64,000 bases of DNA from Nitzschia sp. DOCU1 (Eukaryota; Bacillariophyta; Bacillariophyceae; Bacillariales; Bacillariaceae), in the NCBI GenBank assembly GCA_951394045.1, contig OX595986.1:558001-622000 (forward strand). Reading direction: 5' to 3'. Position numbers and translations under genes: made by a program. Below, in pieces: positions 60,954 to 64,000 of the stretch; the first letter of the stretch is position 1, and every line of letters starts with the position of its first letter. Under the pieces are notes generated by a model. The model did no database searches, was not told the DNA's origin, and worked only from the letters and a program-made list of their open reading frames with translations.

Positions 60954-62153
60954 ATGGCATCATCGACGACCCCCAAGGATGGGGAAAAGGCGGCTTCTCC
61001 GAAACGAATCAGTGCGGCATTCGCTGGCTTGTTAATGGTGCCGGGTTTGGCTTTGGGCTCCCTCGTGTTGGACGCGAAGGCGTTGAATTCTAAATCATTC
61101 ATTGAAGGAATGCAATCACTTTCCAGAGCCCAGCAGGGAGTAGCAAGCGCAAAGTCAGTTCCGTCGCCTCGATTAGTTCAACACGCGACAATTGACAAGT
61201 GGGAATTTCGCCCACCCCTGCTCAGGGACGAGGAAACGGCAGGACATTTCTATCGAAATCGTGCCCAAGCACATATTGAATACAACAGTACTGTACAGTT
61301 CATCTTCACTATAGGTCTGGAAGGTACAGGGCATCACCTGATGGGCTCGATCGCGAAAAAATCGCCAGCTGTAACTTGGTTTCAAAATCGGTCTCAACAA
61401 GATGTGATCTTGATGCAGAAATCGTTGCTCAACATGTATGATGGGAAAGGCGGTCTCTGGAACGTCCACTGCCTAGCTGAGAAAGATGCTACAGAGCGGG
61501 AGAATAATGTGACATTCAGTCTCAAAAGAATTGAGAATAAAGCAAACATAGCCGCCAGACTAAACCACCGAACCAAGAACTGGCATATGTCTATTCCTGT
61601 CAATACTGTTGAGGCACATGGCCGTGGAATGGGCATGGTATCCTATCCAAACTTCCCTGGACCGTGTAGACAATTGAACTATCCTGATCTCAATCTCTTT
61701 CAAAATGCTTGTCGCAAGGCGGAGGTTGACTGCTTCTTTGTCTATCTATTCCGACATCCCTTGGCGATTCTCAGTTCGATCACTCGTCGGGACTTTGGGA
61801 CGAACGATACTCAAAGCATGCAACTCTACACCACCCACCAGCGCGTCATATCCAATCAGCTGCGTATGCATCAATCAAAAGTACTTGGATGCTTTGGATT
61901 CCTTAGCGAGGATCCTCGTGAAGCCTTTTGGGTTGAGGCACAACGTGATCTTTGGTCGTGGGAAAACGTTACGCATCATGCAGAGACAATGGCATCTATC
62001 TATGAACCACCTCACCACAGAAGTGTGTCGGACGATGAACAGTTGCGTGAATTGCTTGCATCCTCTACGCATGCACCGTACCTCAAGTCATGGTGGAATG
62101 CGCACCAACAAGCACTGCGAGTCTGTCGACAGGCCGTCAAGGGAGTTCTGTAG
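60954..62153 (+). CDS. Type II membrane sulfotransferase-like protein, copy 2
   Basis: Single-exon protein of 399 aa with the same anchor and PAPS-type motifs as copy 1 (TIGLEGTGHHLMGSI and YLFRHPLAILSSITRR). The first ~142 residues differ from copy 1 at only two positions and the last ~170 at only a handful. The block between reads WFQNRSQQDVILMQKSLLNMYDG and onward, against WFQHHNQIWEDRAMLLYKSL in copy 1, with different lengths and many substitutions, before both join again at MVSYPNFPGPC. Selection for different substrate specificity, or gene conversion that spared the centre, could explain this. Both copies are intact open frames. Confidence 0.7.
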   Translation: MASSTTPKDGEKAASPKRISAAFAGLLMVPGLALGSLVLDAKALNSKSFIEGMQSLSRAQQGVASAKSVPSPRLVQHATIDKWEFRPPLLRDEETAGHFYRNRAQAHIEYNSTVQFIFTIGLEGTGHHLMGSIAKKSPAVTWFQNRSQQDVILMQKSLLNMYDGKGGLWNVHCLAEKDATERENNVTFSLKRIENKANIAARLNHRTKNWHMSIPVNTVEAHGRGMGMVSYPNFPGPCRQLNYPDLNLFQNACRKAEVDCFFVYLFRHPLAILSSITRRDFGTNDTQSMQLYTTHQRVISNQLRMHQSKVLGCFGFLSEDPREAFWVEAQRDLWSWENVTHHAETMASIYEPPHHRSVSDDEQLRELLASSTHAPYLKSWWNAHQQALRVCRQAVKGVL

Positions 62154-62390
62154 CAAGCATGGAGGTTCGGTTGAACAACCGCCCCATCCTAGTATACTTT
62201 TTGGAAAATGGAGTACTAGTAGGTAGTTTGTTTTCATGCCCTCGTCTTGGTTTTCGAATTCCGTAGATTATTGTAGTCAAACACCTACAACGCAATCTAC
62301 CAGGTAGTCCTTCTAGAGTTATGACGTAAAGGGAAGACATCACCGTGAAATTTCTTCTTCGGCTATGACAATGCATCTTATTGACGCTTT

Positions 62391-63541
62391 CTATTTCGCA
62401 AGGCCAAGGCACTCTGCAAGTTTATCATCAACACACGCGGTAAGAAACGTGTAACCTCGACTCATCAACCACAGTTCTGCATTTTTGAGAACTTACCATT
62501 AAAGCGCTTGACTTCCTCTGCCGATCCCATGCACAAAGGCGTGCGCTGATCAACAGCATTGATTTGAACGTCCAAAATCGACCCACCGGTAATACCATCT
62601 GATGTCAACCCTCCGGCTTTTTCGACAAGCAAACCGAATGGTGCCGCTTCAAAAGCAAGTCGAAGCTTAGCAGGGCTCTTTTCTGACGTTGGATTGCAAA
62701 AAACTCCCATCTTTTTTGTGAATTGCTGGTAAACGTCTGGCACCATACCCCCAGTGTAACGCAGAGTATAGCGGTTGATCATGTAATGATTAATGAGTGC
62801 CTGGTAGCCTGGCAAATCTTGTGCGGCACGCATGTTGGCCGGCGAAAAAATCTTGCAGCTAGGACTGATTTGAATGGCATGTCGGGTGCATACCCATGGT
62901 TCTTTGTGTTGCGGTTGGTCGGTCGAGCCCCCACCGACGGAACACCCATATGTGAACTCATAGGTCCCGTCATCCAAGGCCACCAACACGGTCGTCCGTG
63001 GACCATATAGAGCCACAATCGATGTCACTTGATCTCTTCCTGTGGCACCAATCAATCCCGTACTCTTGGGCCACACACCAATCATGGTTCCGACGGCCCA
63101 GTTATTGTCGACAATTGACGAGCCATCAAGGGGATCCCAGCAGACTGTAAACTCTCCTTCACCACCTTCATCGACATTTCTTACAATGGGATCTTCTTCG
63201 GAAGCGCCTTCCCTAATGACGGACGACTTTTGGACGGCATCCCAGATCATTTTGTCGGCAATTACGTCGACCGACAGCTGCGAATCTCCAAAGTCGTTAG
63301 TGCTTCCTTCGACAGTTACCAAAGACACACGCAACGCCTCGGTAATATCAGCACAAACATTGAGCAAGTCTCTGATACATTGACGAACCAACGGGTCGGC
63401 GCATTTCGACTCCAAAACATCCTCCAAGACCTCGTAGGAATCCTTCTTCTCCTCTGTCGTGTAGAAGCTAGACGACGAAGCGCCATAACTTGAGGAAGAA
63501 GTTTGCTGAAACTTGTGTTGCTTTTCGGCGGCTGTCGACAT
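62391..63541 (-). CDS. SBP: Sedoheptulose-1,7-bisphosphatase without presequence (SBP2)
   Basis: Two exons, 63541-62497 and 62413-62391 (23 nt), give 355 aa. Reading through instead of splicing would end in GKFSKMQNCG; splicing at AATG/GTAAGT to TTGCAG/AG gives RFNECLGLAK, which matches RFNEYLELKK of SBP1. Catalytic blocks are those of SBP1: EGASEEDPIVRNVDEGGEGEFTVCWDPLDGSSIVDNN, YGPRTTVLVALDDG, KIFSPANMRAAQD and YTLRYTGGMVPDVYQQ. The start MSTAAEKQHKFQQ has no signal peptide, so the enzyme is probably cytosolic. It lacks the intron that SBP1 has at SVD/VIAD. A GGGST insert lies in the loop after TYGCS. Confidence 0.88.
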
Positions 63542-64000
63542 GGTGATGATGATTATGGCAAGATGAAAGAATAAGGAATAAAATGCCAAAGTTGTTGTCG
63601 TTTTTCTCCAACAATGCAATTGTGGCATTGACTTGTGGCAGTCGAAGGACGCGAAGAAATGAATGGAGGGGCATTTTTGCAATTCCTATTTTGACGTAGG
63701 AGCATCTTTCACGGTGGCAGAAGTGGGATGACGCGCCACGGTCGTGACGTCGCCCCGGTATCTGACCGGGATCCACGTCCGAGCGAAATCGGGGCATATC
63801 TCTTCGGTCGTAACCTGGACAGATTGGAATCGATTTAGTCTTAGGCGCTATACTAGCGGACGGAAAAATTGATTCCCCTGATGATTCCCCTGATTCCCCC
63901 GCGCCGGCCCGTTCGGGGAATTCGACGATCAATTTATCGGTTTCTTTCCTAGCGGACTTTTTATGATTCCCGTGATTCCCCTGATCGTCACATCGTCGAA
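63542..64000. promoter_or_regulatory. SBP2 upstream region with TGACGT/TGACGC elements
   Basis: The last 459 bp of the window contain three elements of the CRE-like, CO2-responsive type described for diatom promoters: TGACGT at 63692-63697, TGACGC at 63729-63734 and TGACGT at 63745-63750, about 150-210 bp upstream of the SBP2 ATG. Further out, short units GATTCCCCTGAT repeat at 63871-63899 and again near 63965-63985 at the right edge. Confidence 0.5.

Noticed and set aside
62477..62496. A 20-bp GT-AG 'intron' at the end of SBP2
   Set aside because: Too short to splice; the 83-bp alternative (62414-62496) gives a C-terminus matching SBP1.
63468..63932. Minus-strand frame of 154 codons at the right end
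   Set aside because: It runs through the SBP2 promoter and 5' end in another frame and has no recognisable feature.
1..64000. CRISPR arrays, intact transposons, rRNA or prokaryotic operons
   Set aside because: No regularly spaced repeats, transposase or reverse-transcriptase motifs or rRNA blocks were found; the intron-containing genes are eukaryotic.

Overview
The window is nuclear DNA of a photosynthetic stramenopile, most likely a pennate diatom (species not determined). Three kinds of evidence support this. Short GT-AG introns of about 80-170 bp occur in nine or more genes. Several proteins begin with a signal peptide followed by the ASAF-like Ala/Gly-Phe junction used for import into four-membrane plastids (FBPase, SBPase, Der GTPase, one Mpv17 protein and two unknown proteins). 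The gene content also fits a diatom: plastid FBPase/SBPase, class I aldolase, FkbM-like and sulfotransferase families, and a metzincin-like protease. No rRNA, tRNA, CRISPR or intact transposon was seen.

Layout. 1-6 kb: a cut-off coiled-coil gene, a probable Golgi GT31-sulfotransferase fusion and a kelch-like membrane protein. 6.9-16 kb: an orphan membrane-anchor stub, a four-exon metalloprotease, and three FkbM-like type II membrane proteins, two of them a tandem pair. 16-21 kb: an mRNA capping enzyme (triphosphatase plus guanylyltransferase) and a tandem pair of polytopic membrane proteins of unknown family. 21-30 kb: a head-to-head Mpv17 pair, class I fructose-bisphosphate aldolase, a serine-acetyltransferase homologue lacking the catalytic His, and a six-exon ABCG transporter. 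31-36 kb: an ankyrin/coiled-coil protein, a Tudor-less SPF30-like splicing factor, a small membrane protein and an acyltransferase. 36-41 kb: two head-to-head plastid FBPases and a second ankyrin-like protein. 41-43 kb is gene-poor and rich in a short palindrome. 43-56 kb: TPR protein, plastid Der GTPase, proteasome Rpt5, a CSHS thioredoxin-fold protein, a helix-hairpin-helix-like protein and plastid proteins. 57-64 kb: plastid SBPase, two sulfotransferase-like paralogues with a pseudogene fragment between them, and a second SBPase without a presequence.

Two themes stand out. First, five sugar-phosphate genes of the Calvin-Benson/gluconeogenic segment (one aldolase, two FBPases, two SBPases) lie within 39 kb. 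Second, nearly every gene family here is present as a tandem or head-to-head pair, with signs of gene conversion, central divergence or decay. Gene models with introns were assembled by reading splice sites and checking reading phase. Starts were placed at ATG codons, even where the open frame extends further upstream.
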